The position numbers and the translations under genes are program-made. A stretch of DNA of 64,000 nucleotides from NCBI RefSeq assembly GCF_013415305.1, contig NZ_JACBXU010000004.1, positions 186,001 to 250,000 on the forward strand, given 5' to 3'. A model generated the notes under the pieces. It was not told the origin of the DNA. It made no database searches and saw only the letters and a list, made by a program, of their open reading frames with translations. This document shows positions 1-8,855 of the stretch, piece after piece. The DNA comes from Pantoea sp. WMus005 (GTDB lineage: Bacteria > Pseudomonadota > Gammaproteobacteria > Enterobacterales > Enterobacteriaceae). Within the stretch, counting starts at the first letter, position 1. Every line of letters begins with the position of its first letter.

Positions 1-1
1 C

Positions 2-1027
2 AAAACCCTGCCGTGGCAGCTGGAGAAAACGCCTTATAAGGTGTGGCTCTCCGAAGTGATGCTACAGCAAACCCAGGTTGCCACGGTAATCCCCTATTTT
101 GAACGCTTTATGGCGCGCTTCCCCACGGTCACCGATCTGGCTGCGGCTCCGCTGGATGAGGTGCTGCATCTCTGGACCGGCCTTGGCTATTACGCCCGTG
201 CGCGTAATCTGCATAAAGCCGCAAAGCAGATTGTCGAGGTGCATGAGGGCACGTTCCCGCGTAATTTCGACGATGTCTCTGCTCTGCCCGGTGTCGGCCG
301 CTCAACGGCGGGCGCGATTCTGTCGCTGTCGCTGGGGCAGCATTTCCCCATTCTGGATGGCAACGTTAAGCGCGTGCTGGCTCGCTGCTATGCCGTCAGC
401 GGCTGGCCGGGTAAGAAAGAGGTTGAAAAGCGGCTCTGGCAGATTAGCGAGGAGGTCACGCCTGCCGAGGGCGTCAGCCAGTTTAATCAGGCGATGATGG
501 ATCTGGGGGCTATCGTCTGTACCCGTTCGAAGCCGAAGTGCGAAATCTGTCCGCTGAACAGCGGGTGTGAGGCCTATGCCACCAGCAGCTGGGCGAGCTA
601 TCCCGGTAAGAAGCCTAAGCAGGTGCTGCCAGAGCGCAGCGGCTGGTTCCTGATGATGCAGGATGGTGATGATGTCTGGCTGGAGCAGCGGCCGCCTGTG
701 GGCCTGTGGGGCGGTCTGTTCTGCTTCCCGCAGTTTACTACGGAAGCGGCGCTGACCGACTGGCTGGCGACGCGCGGCATCCATGCAAAACCTCAGCAGC
801 TCACCGCATTTCGTCACACCTTCAGCCATTTCCATCTTGATATCGTACCCATGTGGCTGGCATGGCCTGTTGCCGGGTCGGCGATGGATGAAGCAGGCGG
901 TCTCTGGTATAACTTAGCGCTGCCACCATCTGTGGGACTAGCCGCACCCGTTGAGCGCCTGTTAAACGAGCTACGCCATCCCCGACAACTGGCTTTAAGC
1001 CGTTGTGAGATCAATGAGGAAGAATAA
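2..1027 (+). CDS. mutY: Adenine DNA glycosylase MutY (5'-truncated by window edge)
   Basis: This base-excision glycosylase removes adenine mispaired with 8-oxoguanine or guanine. The reading frame is open from base 2, and the first visible residues (KTLPWQ) correspond to about residue 20 of E. coli MutY, so roughly 20 N-terminal residues lie outside the window. The helix-hairpin-helix segment [10 protein letters not shown], the catalytic Glu in SEVMLQQTQ and the catalytic Asp in [10 protein letters not shown] are present. So is the 4Fe-4S cluster pattern C-X6-C-X2-C-X5-C ([17 protein letters not shown]). A C-terminal NUDIX-like domain follows ([16 protein letters not shown]). The stop codon overlaps the yggX start by one base (TAATG), so the two genes are translationally coupled as in E. 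coli. Confidence 0.97.
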   Translation, partial: KTLPWQLEKTPYKVWLSEVMLQQTQVATVIPYFERFMARFPTVTDLAAAPLDEVLHLWTGLGYYARARNLHKAAKQIVEVHEGTFPRNFDDVSALPGVGRSTAGAILSLSLGQHFPILDGNVKRVLARCYAVSGWPGKKEVEKRLWQISEEVTPAEGVSQFNQAMMDLGAIVCTRSKPKCEICPLNSGCEAYATSSWASYPGKKPKQVLPERSGWFLMMQDGDDVWLEQRPPVGLWGGLFCFPQFTTEAALTDWLATRGIHAKPQQLTAFRHTFSHFHLDIVPMWLAWPVAGSAMDEAGGLWYNLALPPSVGLAAPVERLLNELRHPRQLALSRCEINEEE

Positions 1028-1299
1028 TGAGCCGCACCATTTTTTGTACTTTTTTACAGCGCGACGCCGAAGGACAGGATTTTCAGCTCTATCCAGGCGA
1101 TCTGGGTAAGCGCATTTACAATGATATTTCTAAAGAAGCCTGGCAGAAGTGGATGGCGAAACAAACCATGTTGATTAACGAGAAGAAGCTCAACATGATG
1201 AATCCCGACGATCGTAAAGTGCTGGAGAAGGAGATGATCAATTTCCTGTTCGAAGGTAAAGACGTTCATATCGAAGGCTATACACCGCCAGAAGCGTAA
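1027..1299 (+). CDS. yggX: Probable Fe(2+)-trafficking protein YggX
   Basis: A cytosolic 90-residue protein (91 in E. coli) that limits iron-driven oxidative damage and supports Fe-S cluster upkeep. The N-terminus [20 protein letters not shown] carries the conserved cysteine at residue 7. The body is the usual family sequence ([26 protein letters not shown]). The start overlaps the mutY stop by one base. Pairing an Fe-S DNA glycosylase with an iron-trafficking protein is conserved in gammaproteobacteria. Confidence 0.96.
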   Translation: MSRTIFCTFLQRDAEGQDFQLYPGDLGKRIYNDISKEAWQKWMAKQTMLINEKKLNMMNPDDRKVLEKEMINFLFEGKDVHIEGYTPPEA

Positions 1300-1353
1300 A
1301 CATTCCGGGCCTCATCGCTGAGGCCGGTTATCCAGGTCAGGCTTGCACTCCCA

Positions 1354-2433
1354 ATGAATAAAAAATTAATCGCCCTGCTGGTGATAGCACCACTTTTGGT
1401 TTCCTGCTCCGGGTCAAAGAAGCCGCAGTCCCACGAGGAGTGGGTAAAAGATACTAACGCCTTTGATATTCTGATGGGGCAGTTTGCTCACAATATTGAG
1501 AATATCTGGGGTATCAACGAGGTCCTGATCGCCGGACCTAAAGATTACGTCAAATATAGCGACAACTATTACACCCGCAGCCACATCAACTTTGAAAGCG
1601 GTAAGCTGACCATCGAGACGATTTCCGGTACCGATCCGATGGCAAGTCTGCGTCAGGCGATCGTGACCACGCTGTTGATTGGTGAAGATCCGGGTAATGT
1701 CGATCTCTATTCTGATGCCAACGACATTGAAATCAGTAAAGAGCCGCTGCTGTATGGGCAGGTGCTGGATAATACTGGTCAGCCGATTCGCTGGCAGGGC
1801 CGCGCGGAAGCTTTTGCTGACTATCTGATTCAGAATAAATTGATGCGCCGCACCTCGGGTCTGCATGTGATTTACAGCATTTCGATTCCGATGGTGCCGA
1901 ACCACCTGGACAAGCGTGCGCATAAATACCTGCCAATGGTGCGTAAAGCTGCCGAACAGTATGGTGTTGATGCCTCGTTGATCCTGGCGATTATGCAGAC
2001 CGAGTCGAGCTTCAACCCCTACGCCGTGAGTCATTCAGATGCGCTGGGTCTGATGCAGGTGGTGCAGCATACCGCCGGTGTTGACGTATTCCGCATGAAG
2101 GGGAAATGGGGCAAGCCGAGCCGCAGCTATCTGCTGGATCCGGAGAACAATATCGATGCCGGTACGGCTTATCTGTCGCTGTTGCAGCGTAGCTATCTGG
2201 GCGGCATTCAGGATCCGGTCTCACGCCGCTATGCGGTGATCACCGCCTATAACGGTGGTGCAGGCAGCGTGTTGCGCGTCTTCTCCAGCGATAAAGATCG
2301 GGCGTTCTCGATGATCAACGGTATGTCATCCAGCAAGGTTTACTCGACCCTGGCAAACCAGCACCCGTCTGCGGAGTCGCGTCGTTATCTGTATAAGGTG
2401 AGTACTGCGCAGAAGAGCTATCGGGGATTCTGA
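1354..2433 (+). CDS. mltC: Membrane-bound lytic murein transglycosylase C
   Basis: An outer-membrane lipoprotein that cleaves the MurNAc-GlcNAc bond of peptidoglycan, leaving 1,6-anhydromuramic ends. It has 359 residues, the E. coli length. The lipoprotein signal peptide ends in LLVSC, with Cys18 as the lipidation site. The N-terminal domain contains [17 protein letters not shown]. The C-terminal lysozyme-like SLT domain has the catalytic Glu in [15 protein letters not shown], followed by GLMQV and [13 protein letters not shown]. It follows yggX by 54 bases and probably shares its transcript. In E. coli the next gene is nupG, which is absent here. Confidence 0.97.
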   Translation: MNKKLIALLVIAPLLVSCSGSKKPQSHEEWVKDTNAFDILMGQFAHNIENIWGINEVLIAGPKDYVKYSDNYYTRSHINFESGKLTIETISGTDPMASLRQAIVTTLLIGEDPGNVDLYSDANDIEISKEPLLYGQVLDNTGQPIRWQGRAEAFADYLIQNKLMRRTSGLHVIYSISIPMVPNHLDKRAHKYLPMVRKAAEQYGVDASLILAIMQTESSFNPYAVSHSDALGLMQVVQHTAGVDVFRMKGKWGKPSRSYLLDPENNIDAGTAYLSLLQRSYLGGIQDPVSRRYAVITAYNGGAGSVLRVFSSDKDRAFSMINGMSSSKVYSTLANQHPSAESRRYLYKVSTAQKSYRGF

Positions 2434-2457
2434 TCGGCGCCGCTGCAGCGGGGATTA

Positions 2458-2706
2458 TTGTTCGCTGCGCGAACGGGCTATGAGAAGGTTTCGTTCGCCT
2501 GGCAGGCTGGACAGTTTCAGACACGCCTCTGCAGGCGACCCACAAGGGGGCGCCAGTCGCCGCGCCCCCTTGACCCCGCGCTCCGGCCTGCTTCACCGCC
2601 GCTTCGCGGTCCCTTCGCCTCTTCCGGATTTCTCACGGACCGCCGGGACGCGCCATCCCTGGCACGAACCCGCCTCTTCGCGACATCCCTGTCGCTCGTC
2701 CTGAAA
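2458..2706 (+). repeat. Copy A of a GC-rich non-coding repeat (inverted partner at 2900-3193)
   Basis: This lies in the gene-free stretch 2434-3234. Landmarks run in order on the + strand: a self-complementary GTTCGCTGCGCGAAC box at 2460-2474 followed by GGGCTATGAGAAGGTT; GTTTCAG then GCAGGCG; a hairpin with GGGGGCG and CGCCCCC arms near 2547-2574; CCGCTTCGCGGTCCCTTCG; then ACGGACCG, GACGCGCCATCCCTGGC, CGAACC and CCTGTCG. The same landmarks occur in the same order on the other strand at 2900-3193. Protein reading frames here have no recognisable content. Confidence 0.75.
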
Positions 2707-2899
2707 TCCCTCATCCGCTCAGCGGTTCTGACGGCCTTCCTCCCCCGCTTTTATCTCTTCTTTTTGTGTTGAGTACTTTATCGCTTTACGTTTCCGGAGC
2801 TGTCTTTATCCGGCAGATAACGCAGCATCAAAATACATAAAAAATTCACAGGCGAGGGTTTGTGAGAGGCATCCGAAGCGCTGAGGAACAACCGGAGGC

Positions 2900-3193
2900 C
2901 AGGATGAGCCGACAGGACGTCGGCGAAAGGACGGTTCGCGCCAGGGATGGCGCGTCCGGACGGTCCGTCGGCCGCAGAGCGTGACGAGGGCACCCCGCAA
3001 AGCGGGGCGCGCAGGCAGCCGGACGCCGGGATTGTTAAGGGGCGGGCGTACGCCCCTTAACGCGTCCGCCTGCACGGGCGACCTGAAACTCCCTGCCGCC
3101 TGGCGGGCGTAACCTTCTCATAGCCTCATTCGCGCAGCGAACCATAGGCCTGACGGGCGTAACCTGCTCATAGCCCGTTCGCGCAGCGAACAA
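2900..3193 (-). repeat. Copy B of the GC-rich repeat, inverted, with a tandem 50-bp end module
   Basis: Read on the minus strand, it repeats copy A: GTTCGCTGCGCGAAC (3177-3191), GGGCTATGAG then AGGTT, GTTTCAG, GCAGGCG, a hairpin built from AAGGGGCG and CGCCCCTT, CCCCGCTTTGCGGGG, then ACGGACCG, GGACGCGCCATCCCTGGCGC, GAACC and CCTGTCGGCTCATCCT. The hairpin keeps pairing although its sequence differs from copy A. The outer module occurs twice in tandem (3111-3142 and 3161-3191), 50 bases apart. About 190 bases between the copies (2707-2899) show nothing I recognise. Confidence 0.75.
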
Positions 3194-3234
3194 AAAGGCC
3201 CGGCGGGCCGCTAGCCGCCTCTGCCCCGCTCAGA

Positions 3235-5388
3235 TCAGTGCCCCACCATCATATTCGCCACCAGATACTTCTGTCCCTGCTCATCCTCTTCGGTGTAAAC
3301 GCCCTGCAGCTCCGGTGAGAAGCCCGGCAGCAGATTAAGTCCCTCTTCCAGCGCCAGGAAGTAACGCTGCACCGCGCCGCCCCAGACTTCCCCTGGCACG
3401 ACGCACAGCACGCCTGGAGGGTAAGGCAGCGCGCCTTCAGCAGCGACACGACCGGCTGCATCAGCGATGGGGACTAGCTCCACTTCGCCGCGAATATAAG
3501 CCTGATGCGCATCCTGCGGATTGACCCTGACCGGGGGGAACTCCGCAGCGCGGAACATCAGTCGCTGCAGATCTTTAACGTTGTGACTGACGTAAAGATC
3601 GTGCATCTCCTGACAGAGGCGACGCAGGGTATAACCGGCATAGCGTTGCGCGTTTTTGCGATAAATCGTCGGCAGCACTTCGGCCAGCGGCGCATCCTCT
3701 TTAACGTGCTGCTCAAACTGCGCCAGCATCGCCACCAGATTCGCCATCTTCTCCGGACTCTCAGCCGGGGTCAGCAGGAACAGGATCGAGTTGAGATCGC
3801 ACTTCTCCGGCACAATGCCGTTCTCACGCAGGTAGTTCGCCAGAATGGTCGCAGGGATCCCAAAATCACTGTACTCCCCGCTGGCCGCGTCAATGCCCGG
3901 CGTAGTCAGCAGCAGCTTGCAGGGATCGACCCGATACTGATCGCGCGCGTAACCTGCAAAGCCGTGCCATTTCGCCTGTGGTTCAAAGCTGAAATAGCGC
4001 AGATCGCGGGCGATCGTCTCCGTGGGTGCATCCTGCCAGCGCTGACCCTCTACCGTCTCCGGCACAAACGGCAGGATCATTTCACAGCGATCAAGTATCG
4101 CTTTACGCGCTTCAATACCCAGCACGACGCACTCATCCCACATGCGACGCCCCGCTTCGCCCTGATGCATTCTGGCGTTGATATCCAGCGCGGCAAACAG
4201 CGGATAAAACGGACTGGTTGAGGCGTGCAGCATAAAAGCGTTATTCAGTCGCTTGTGCGGGCAAAAGCGCCGCTGTCCACGAATGTGATTATCTTTTTTA
4301 TGGATCTGCGAGGTCTGCGAAAAGCCTGCCAGCTGCTTATGCACGGACTGCGTGACAAAGATGCCGGGATCGTTCTCATTCAGCTCCAGGGTCAACGGTG
4401 AACAACCTTCCATCAGCGGAATGAACTGCTCATAGCCGAGCCACGCGGAATCAAACAGGATGTAATCACACAGATGACCGATGCGATCCACCACCTGACG
4501 TGCGTTGTAGACCGTGCCGTCGTAGGTACCCAGCTGAATAATTGCCAGACGGAAAGGCCGCGCCTCTTCCGCGCGCTGCGGATCCACTGCCGCGATCTGC
4601 TCGCGCAGATAAGCCTCATCAAAACAGTGCGCGTCAATACCGCCAATAAAGCCGAAGGGGTTGCGTGCTGCTTCCAGATAAATCGGGGTCGCCCCCGCCT
4701 GAATCAATGCGCCGTGATGGTTCGACTTGTGATTGTTGCGGTCAAACAGGACTAAATCGCCACGGGTCAGCAGCGCATTAGTCACCACTTTATTGGCGCT
4801 GGAGGTGCCGTTAAGCACAAAGTAGGTTTTGTCAGCGTTAAACACTTTTGCCGCATACTTCTGCGCATCTTTGGCTGAACCTTCGTGGATCAGAAGATCG
4901 CCCAGTTTGACGTCGGCGTTGCACATATCAGAGCGGAAAACATTCTCGCCGTAGAAGTCATAAAACTGTTTGCCCGCCGGATGTTTTTTAAAGAACGCGC
5001 CGCCCTGATGTCCGGGACAGGCAAAGGTGCTGTTCTGCATATCGACATAGCGGGTCAGCGTCTCGAAGAAAGGTGGCAGCAGCTCAGCTTCATATGCCTG
5101 CGCAGCCGCTTCCAGGGCAATCCACTCCTGCGGCTCGCCATTCAGTTCACCGCTGACGCCCGGCAGGTGCATCACCTCTTCTTCAAACGCATTCGCGACA
5201 AACACCGGCAGATTAAAGCCGGTGTGACGCAGCAGCGCCAGCACACCGCTACGGGTATCCGCCAGCGAGACGACAACCGCCGCCACATCCGTAAAGTCGG
5301 TGTTATCCAGTGTCACTACGTCACGCGCGGTGTTCAGGGTCAGACTGGGCGCGACAGCGGCGCTGGCAGCAATTTTCAGTGGAGTCAT
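3235..5388 (-). CDS. speC: Constitutive-type ornithine decarboxylase SpeC
   Basis: A PLP-dependent decarboxylase converting ornithine to putrescine, the first step of the direct polyamine pathway. The protein has 717 residues (711 in E. coli). Order: N-terminal wing domain, aspartate aminotransferase-like core with the PLP lysine in SVHKQLAGFSQTSQIHKK, C-terminal domain ending in FSPELQGVY. The ATG at 5388 (MTPLKIAAS) aligns with the E. coli start and has GGGGA upstream; an in-frame ATG 14 codons earlier is not favoured. Position after mltC and the C-terminal sequence favour SpeC over the inducible SpeF. A leader open frame and attenuator-like hairpin lie upstream. Confidence 0.96.
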   Translation of the reverse strand: MTPLKIAASAAVAPSLTLNTARDVVTLDNTDFTDVAAVVVSLADTRSGVLALLRHTGFNLPVFVANAFEEEVMHLPGVSGELNGEPQEWIALEAAAQAYEAELLPPFFETLTRYVDMQNSTFACPGHQGGAFFKKHPAGKQFYDFYGENVFRSDMCNADVKLGDLLIHEGSAKDAQKYAAKVFNADKTYFVLNGTSSANKVVTNALLTRGDLVLFDRNNHKSNHHGALIQAGATPIYLEAARNPFGFIGGIDAHCFDEAYLREQIAAVDPQRAEEARPFRLAIIQLGTYDGTVYNARQVVDRIGHLCDYILFDSAWLGYEQFIPLMEGCSPLTLELNENDPGIFVTQSVHKQLAGFSQTSQIHKKDNHIRGQRRFCPHKRLNNAFMLHASTSPFYPLFAALDINARMHQGEAGRRMWDECVVLGIEARKAILDRCEMILPFVPETVEGQRWQDAPTETIARDLRYFSFEPQAKWHGFAGYARDQYRVDPCKLLLTTPGIDAASGEYSDFGIPATILANYLRENGIVPEKCDLNSILFLLTPAESPEKMANLVAMLAQFEQHVKEDAPLAEVLPTIYRKNAQRYAGYTLRRLCQEMHDLYVSHNVKDLQRLMFRAAEFPPVRVNPQDAHQAYIRGEVELVPIADAAGRVAAEGALPYPPGVLCVVPGEVWGGAVQRYFLALEEGLNLLPGFSPELQGVYTEEDEQGQKYLVANMMVGH

Positions 5389-5492
5389 AACAGAATCCCC
5401 AACGTCAGGGAGGAAGTGCCTGAGGCACAATCATGGGGACAACGCCCCGGCGAATTATTAGCAGTCAGGAGGCATTACGCAGTCTGTGGAGC

Positions 5493-5519
5493 AAAAACCC
5501 CCAGCCGCGGCCTGGCTGG
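5493..5519 (-). terminator. Terminator/attenuator-like hairpin in the speC leader
   Basis: On the minus strand CCAGCC and GGCTGG pair around a 7-base loop, followed by GGGTTTTTG, which is a rho-independent shape. It sits about 105 bases upstream of the speC ATG and starts 2 bases after the stop codon of the leader open frame. The six-base-pair stem is short, so termination may be conditional. Nothing else on this strand would need a terminator here. Confidence 0.5.
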
Positions 5520-5521
5520 CC

Positions 5522-5623
5522 TCACCGGATGAGGAATAACGCAGAGTCCGGAAATGAGGAAAACCCGGTGAGCGCCGGAAAAAGCGAACGGTAATCCGGG
5601 CTAGTGCGCGGTGAACCGGACAT
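5522..5623 (-). CDS. Candidate speC leader peptide (33 codons)
   Basis: A 33-codon open frame beginning MSGSPRTSPDYRSLF and ending SALFLIR, in the 5' leader of speC. GAGGA lies about 8 bases before its ATG. Its stop falls 2 bases before the attenuator-like hairpin, the geometry of a regulatory leader peptide. E. coli speF is controlled by a leader peptide (SpeFL) that senses ornithine on the ribosome. The peptide here does not share the SpeFL FDFHFFNA-type motif, so any link is functional analogy only. A still shorter frame (starting MRKKDDIM) lies just upstream. Confidence 0.4.
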   Translation of the reverse strand: MSGSPRTSPDYRSLFPALTGFSSFPDSALFLIR

Positions 5624-5942
5624 GGCGACGTCCTCTGTGGTGGTGAAGCAGGGTCAAAAAGTGGCGGTCATAATGTCATCTTTTTTACGCATGAACAACC
5701 CAGGCCGGGCAATTACTCAATCACACCTGTAAACGTAACGACATGATTTATATAGTCTATTTATCATATAAGATTCATAATACGACTAATCAGATGAATT
5801 ATATGCAGATTTATGCAAATAGCTTGCTGCGCGATTTTTGGGGCCGGCCGCTGCTTTAACGTCCAGAAGTGGCCATTGCCCTACCGCATTCCTTTTGCCA
5901 GGCGTAAACTTATCCCCTCTTTCCCACTCTGCCGGAGGCTGC

Positions 5943-6926
5943 ATGTTCAAGGCACTGGTCATTGAAAATGACGAACAAGGTTACCGTTCCCTGCTGAAAG
6001 ATCTCCCCGAATCCCAACTGCCCGATCATGATGTCACGCTCGACGTCAGCTACTCATCTCTGAACTACAAAGATGCCCTGGCTATCTGCAACAAAGGCCC
6101 GATTGTGCGCCAGTTCCCGATGGTGCCGGGTATCGATTTTGTGGGCCGGGTGACAGCAAGCCGCCATCCCGACTGGAAAGAGGATGATGTGGCGCTGCTG
6201 ACCGGCTGGGGTGTGGGCGAAAAACAGTGGGGCGGACTGGCGCAGAAAGCCAGCGTCAGCGGCGACTGGCTGGTGCGGCCGCCCGCCACGCTGAGCCCGC
6301 TGCAAACTATGGCCATCGGTACGGCGGGGCTGACCGCGATGCTCTGCGTGATGGCGCTGGAAAAACAGGGCATCACACCTGACCGCGGGCCGGTGCTGGT
6401 GACCGGTGCCAGTGGCGGCGTCGGTAGCTACAGCGTCAGCATGCTGGCACGCCTCGGTTATGAGGTGATCGCGTCGAGCGGACGCGCCAGCGACCATACG
6501 TATCTGATCGAGAAGCTGGGCGCAGCATCGGTGATTGACCGTGAAGCGCTCTCCCAGCCTGGCAAGCCGCTGGCTAAAGAGCACTGGGCTGCCGCGATAG
6601 ACAGCGTCGGGAGCCACACGCTGGCGAATGTGCTGGCCGCTACACAGCGGGACGGCGTGGTTGCCGCCTGCGGGATGGCGCAGGGACTCGATCTGCCAGC
6701 CAGCGTCGCACCCTTTATTTTGCGTGGCGTTACGCTGGCTGGTGTCGATAGCGTAATGTGTCCGAAGCCGCTTCGTGAACAGGCGTGGCAGCGACTCGGT
6801 GAGCTGATGGATAGCGAACGGCTTAATCAGTTGAGCCGGGTCATTCCGCTGAGTGAAGCCAGAGAGGGTGCGCAGGCACTGCTGGATGGCAAAGTGCAGG
6901 GCCGTCTGATTGTCGACTGTCGCTAA
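5943..6926 (+). CDS. acuI: Acrylyl-CoA reductase (NADPH) AcuI/YhdH
   Basis: A medium-chain dehydrogenase/reductase of the quinone-oxidoreductase group that reduces acryloyl-CoA to propionyl-CoA, detoxifying an electrophile. The protein has 327 residues (324 in E. coli YhdH). Features seen: the substrate-side segment SSLNYKDALA, then GIDFVGRV, LTGWGVGE, and the NADPH-binding Rossmann loop VTGASGGVGS. No zinc-ligand cysteine cluster is present, as expected for this branch. The ATG at 5943 (MFKAL) follows CCGGAGGCTGC and matches the family start. An AT-rich stretch (about 5700-5830) between it and the speC leader probably carries the divergent promoters. Confidence 0.93.
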   Translation: MFKALVIENDEQGYRSLLKDLPESQLPDHDVTLDVSYSSLNYKDALAICNKGPIVRQFPMVPGIDFVGRVTASRHPDWKEDDVALLTGWGVGEKQWGGLAQKASVSGDWLVRPPATLSPLQTMAIGTAGLTAMLCVMALEKQGITPDRGPVLVTGASGGVGSYSVSMLARLGYEVIASSGRASDHTYLIEKLGAASVIDREALSQPGKPLAKEHWAAAIDSVGSHTLANVLAATQRDGVVAACGMAQGLDLPASVAPFILRGVTLAGVDSVMCPKPLREQAWQRLGELMDSERLNQLSRVIPLSEAREGAQALLDGKVQGRLIVDCR

Positions 6927-6935
6927 CCGGATTTA

Positions 6936-6958
6936 AAAGGCGCGTACACCGCGCCTTT
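6936..6958. terminator. Bidirectional terminator between acuI and the CinA-C gene
   Basis: Stem AAAGGCGCG / CGCGCCTTT with a 5-base loop, located between convergent genes. The distal arm overlaps the stop codon of the minus-strand gene. Confidence 0.65.
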
Positions 6959-7454
6959 ATCGATCGGCCCGCTGCAGCCGTTTAATCAGCCCTTCCAGCG
7001 CAAACTGCGTGCCCTGCTCCATCACCGATTTGGGATCGCCACTGAACTGGTGGCACTCCGCCTCGTCACTGCCATCGGGCAGTACCCAGCCAAACCATAT
7101 AGTGCCTGGTGGTGTGCCATCTTCGCCGCCACCCGGCCCCGCATAGCCGGTGATCGATAATCCCACCGGTTCACCAGAACGGGCGCAGGCTCCCTGCACC
7201 ATCTCCCGCGCCGTCTGCTCACTCACCGCCGTATGCTGTTTCAGGGTTTCGGGCTTTACGCCCAGCAGACGGATTTTGGCATTTTCGCTGTAGGTTACGA
7301 AGCCGCTGGTGTAGAAGTCACCGCTATTTTCCACGGCGGCCAGCGTCATGCTGATCAGCCCGGCGGTACAGGATTCGGCGGTCGCCAGTTGAAGTCCGGA
7401 GGAGAGTAAAATATTCCCCAGTTGCTCAGCGGTTTGATCTAATGATTTTGCCAT
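6957..7454 (-). CDS. CinA C-terminal domain (PncC/YdeJ-like) amidohydrolase family protein
   Basis: A 165-residue stand-alone CinA-C domain. Members such as E. coli PncC deamidate nicotinamide mononucleotide in the pyridine-nucleotide salvage cycle. Family motifs seen: ATAESCTAG near residue 24 (usually AESCTGG), FVTYSENAK, and SITGYAGPGGG (usually GIAGPGGG). The variant motifs, and the absence of recA (the neighbour of pncC in E. coli), make it more likely the YdeJ-type paralogue, whose activity is uncertain. It is a single gene, convergent with acuI. Confidence 0.85.
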   Translation of the reverse strand: MAKSLDQTAEQLGNILLSSGLQLATAESCTAGLISMTLAAVENSGDFYTSGFVTYSENAKIRLLGVKPETLKQHTAVSEQTAREMVQGACARSGEPVGLSITGYAGPGGGEDGTPPGTIWFGWVLPDGSDEAECHQFSGDPKSVMEQGTQFALEGLIKRLQRADR

Positions 7455-7795
7455 TATGGTCTCCTTAAGACGGTCCGGAACTCCAGGTATAGCGCAAAAT
7501 CATCGAATAAAACTCCGCAAGGCAATGTTTTTAAAGCGAAACGGTCGAATTCCTCAGCTGAATGCCGGGCGATTTACGCCTCACCGAACTCCCCTTAACA
7601 TCTGAGGCGGAGAGCTGTGAGTCGCTACTTTATGAGTCTGAGAGGGTCGCGAAAAACGTCTGCTAAAACCGACGCGGTTTAGTCAATCTCCTAAAACAAG
7701 GTGGCACAGGCGCGAATCCCCTGATTAGTTGTTAGTATTCACTCCCTTGCTTGCTGGAATAACAAAAATGGCGCTGCATAAAAGCCATAAAAAAG

Positions 7796-7815
7796 TTCAT
7801 CAGCATGCTGATGAA
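7796..7815. promoter_or_regulatory. Perfect 20-bp palindrome upstream of the SelW-like gene
   Basis: TTCATCAGCATGCTGATGAA reads identically on both strands with no spacer. It lies about 130 bases before the ATG of the SelW-like gene, inside the gene-free stretch 7455-7946. The rest of that stretch shows only AT-rich promoter-like sequence and a weak CTAAAACC/GGTTTAG repeat near 7663. A 20-base perfect palindrome suits a dimeric regulator or a cruciform. No known family is assigned. Confidence 0.45.
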
Positions 7816-7946
7816 GCAAGGTTCGTACCCGACAGGATGCAATTCAGAACTGTTTTAAAAGCTTTATAAATTCATAAATAAACCACAGCGCACACTTTTT
7901 TAACCCGAATGCACTGGCATTTATCAACACGTAAAGGAATAGAGTT

Positions 7947-8243
7947 ATGGCGCAAAAACCTGTGGTTGTTATTCACTACTGTATGCAATGCAACTGGCTG
8001 ATGCGGTCAGCGTGGATGGCACAGGAACTCCTGCATACTTTCGCTGAGGATCTGTCAGAGGTGACGCTGAAACCGGGCACTGGCGGTATCTTTGAAATTA
8101 CGCTGGATGAGCATCTGCTGTGGGAACGTAAGCGCGATGGTGGCTTCCCGGATGCGACTACGCTCAAACAGCGCGTACGCGACATCTGTTTCCCGGATCG
8201 TACCCTGGGCCACATCGACAAAAACAAAGCTGAAATCAGCTGA
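7947..8243 (+). CDS. SelT/SelW/SelH (Rdx) family thioredoxin-fold protein
   Basis: A 98-residue thioredoxin-like protein. The N-terminus VVVIHYCMQCNW carries the CXXC redox pair at the position where selenoprotein W has CXXU. PGTGGIFEITLDEHLLWERK matches the conserved G-G-x-FEI/V-x-V segment, and GGFPDATTLKQRVRD matches the F-P-x-xK-x-L-K region. A redox role in the cytosol is the family inference; no substrate is known. AAAGGAATAGAGTT gives the ribosome binding site. It is convergent with and immediately adjacent to yqjI (stop codons abut at 8243/8244). Confidence 0.88.
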   Translation: MAQKPVVVIHYCMQCNWLMRSAWMAQELLHTFAEDLSEVTLKPGTGGIFEITLDEHLLWERKRDGGFPDATTLKQRVRDICFPDRTLGHIDKNKAEIS

Positions 8244-8783
8244 TTAACTGTGAGTGATTTTTTCAGCCGCGTCGTGCAGCGCCTTAATCAGCGTCTGCAG
8301 CGCGGCTTCTGAGATATCTTCCTGCGCCAGTCGCCGGTTCAATGCTGTTTTGAGCCCGTGAATCGCCTCTTCAACAGCAGGAATACTGCGGTTATTGACC
8401 AGGATCGCCAGCGTAGAAAGCCGCGTAATCAGGCTGGAGACCGTTTCACGGTTATCAGCCAGCTGGCCCTCTCCCGCTGTCGTCAGGCGGTAGGCTTTGC
8501 GGGTTGCTTTCGTATCCACCACCTCAATTGCCTCCATCTCTTCCAGCAGCGTCAGATTGGGATAGATGATACCCGGACTGGGTGAATACTCGCCCTTGGA
8601 AAGCTCCTCAACAGACTTGATCAGCTCATAGCCGTGCGCCGCATTTTGCGCCAGGAAATGGAGCATCAGCAGGCGAATCTCACTCGCCTCCAGCATTTTT
8701 TCACGTCGTTTGCGTCGTCCGCCGCAGCCACCTGCGTGCCCGGACTGACCGTCAGAAGATGTGGAATTCGGATGCTGTTTCAT
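8244..8783 (-). CDS. yqjI: PadR-family metal-responsive regulator YqjI
   Basis: A winged-helix repressor of the PadR family, 179 residues. The domain runs from about residue 30 (LEASEIRLLMLHFLAQNAAHGYELIKSV), through the wing segment SPSPGIIYPNLTLLEEM, to a C-terminal dimerisation helix (LNRRLAQEDIS). E. coli YqjI represses yqjH and is released by nickel bound to a long His-rich N-terminus. Here that tail is short (residues 1-30) and has only two His and one Cys. It lies 72 bases downstream of yqjH on the same strand, whereas E. coli has the two genes divergent. Confidence 0.85.
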   Translation of the reverse strand: MKQHPNSTSSDGQSGHAGGCGGRRKRREKMLEASEIRLLMLHFLAQNAAHGYELIKSVEELSKGEYSPSPGIIYPNLTLLEEMEAIEVVDTKATRKAYRLTTAGEGQLADNRETVSSLITRLSTLAILVNNRSIPAVEEAIHGLKTALNRRLAQEDISEAALQTLIKALHDAAEKITHS

Positions 8784-8855
8784 GGCCTGCCCTGCGGGAA
8801 AAAAGTCGGATTGATGGTAGTCCGCTACCTGACAAAACTCAATTACCAGAGCCGC

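Noticed and set aside
2458..2772. Overlapping frames of up to 104 codons in the mltC-speC gap
   Set aside because: They are rich in Arg/Pro/Ser from GC-rich repeat sequence, lie on both strands, and match no family; the region is better explained as inverted non-coding repeats.
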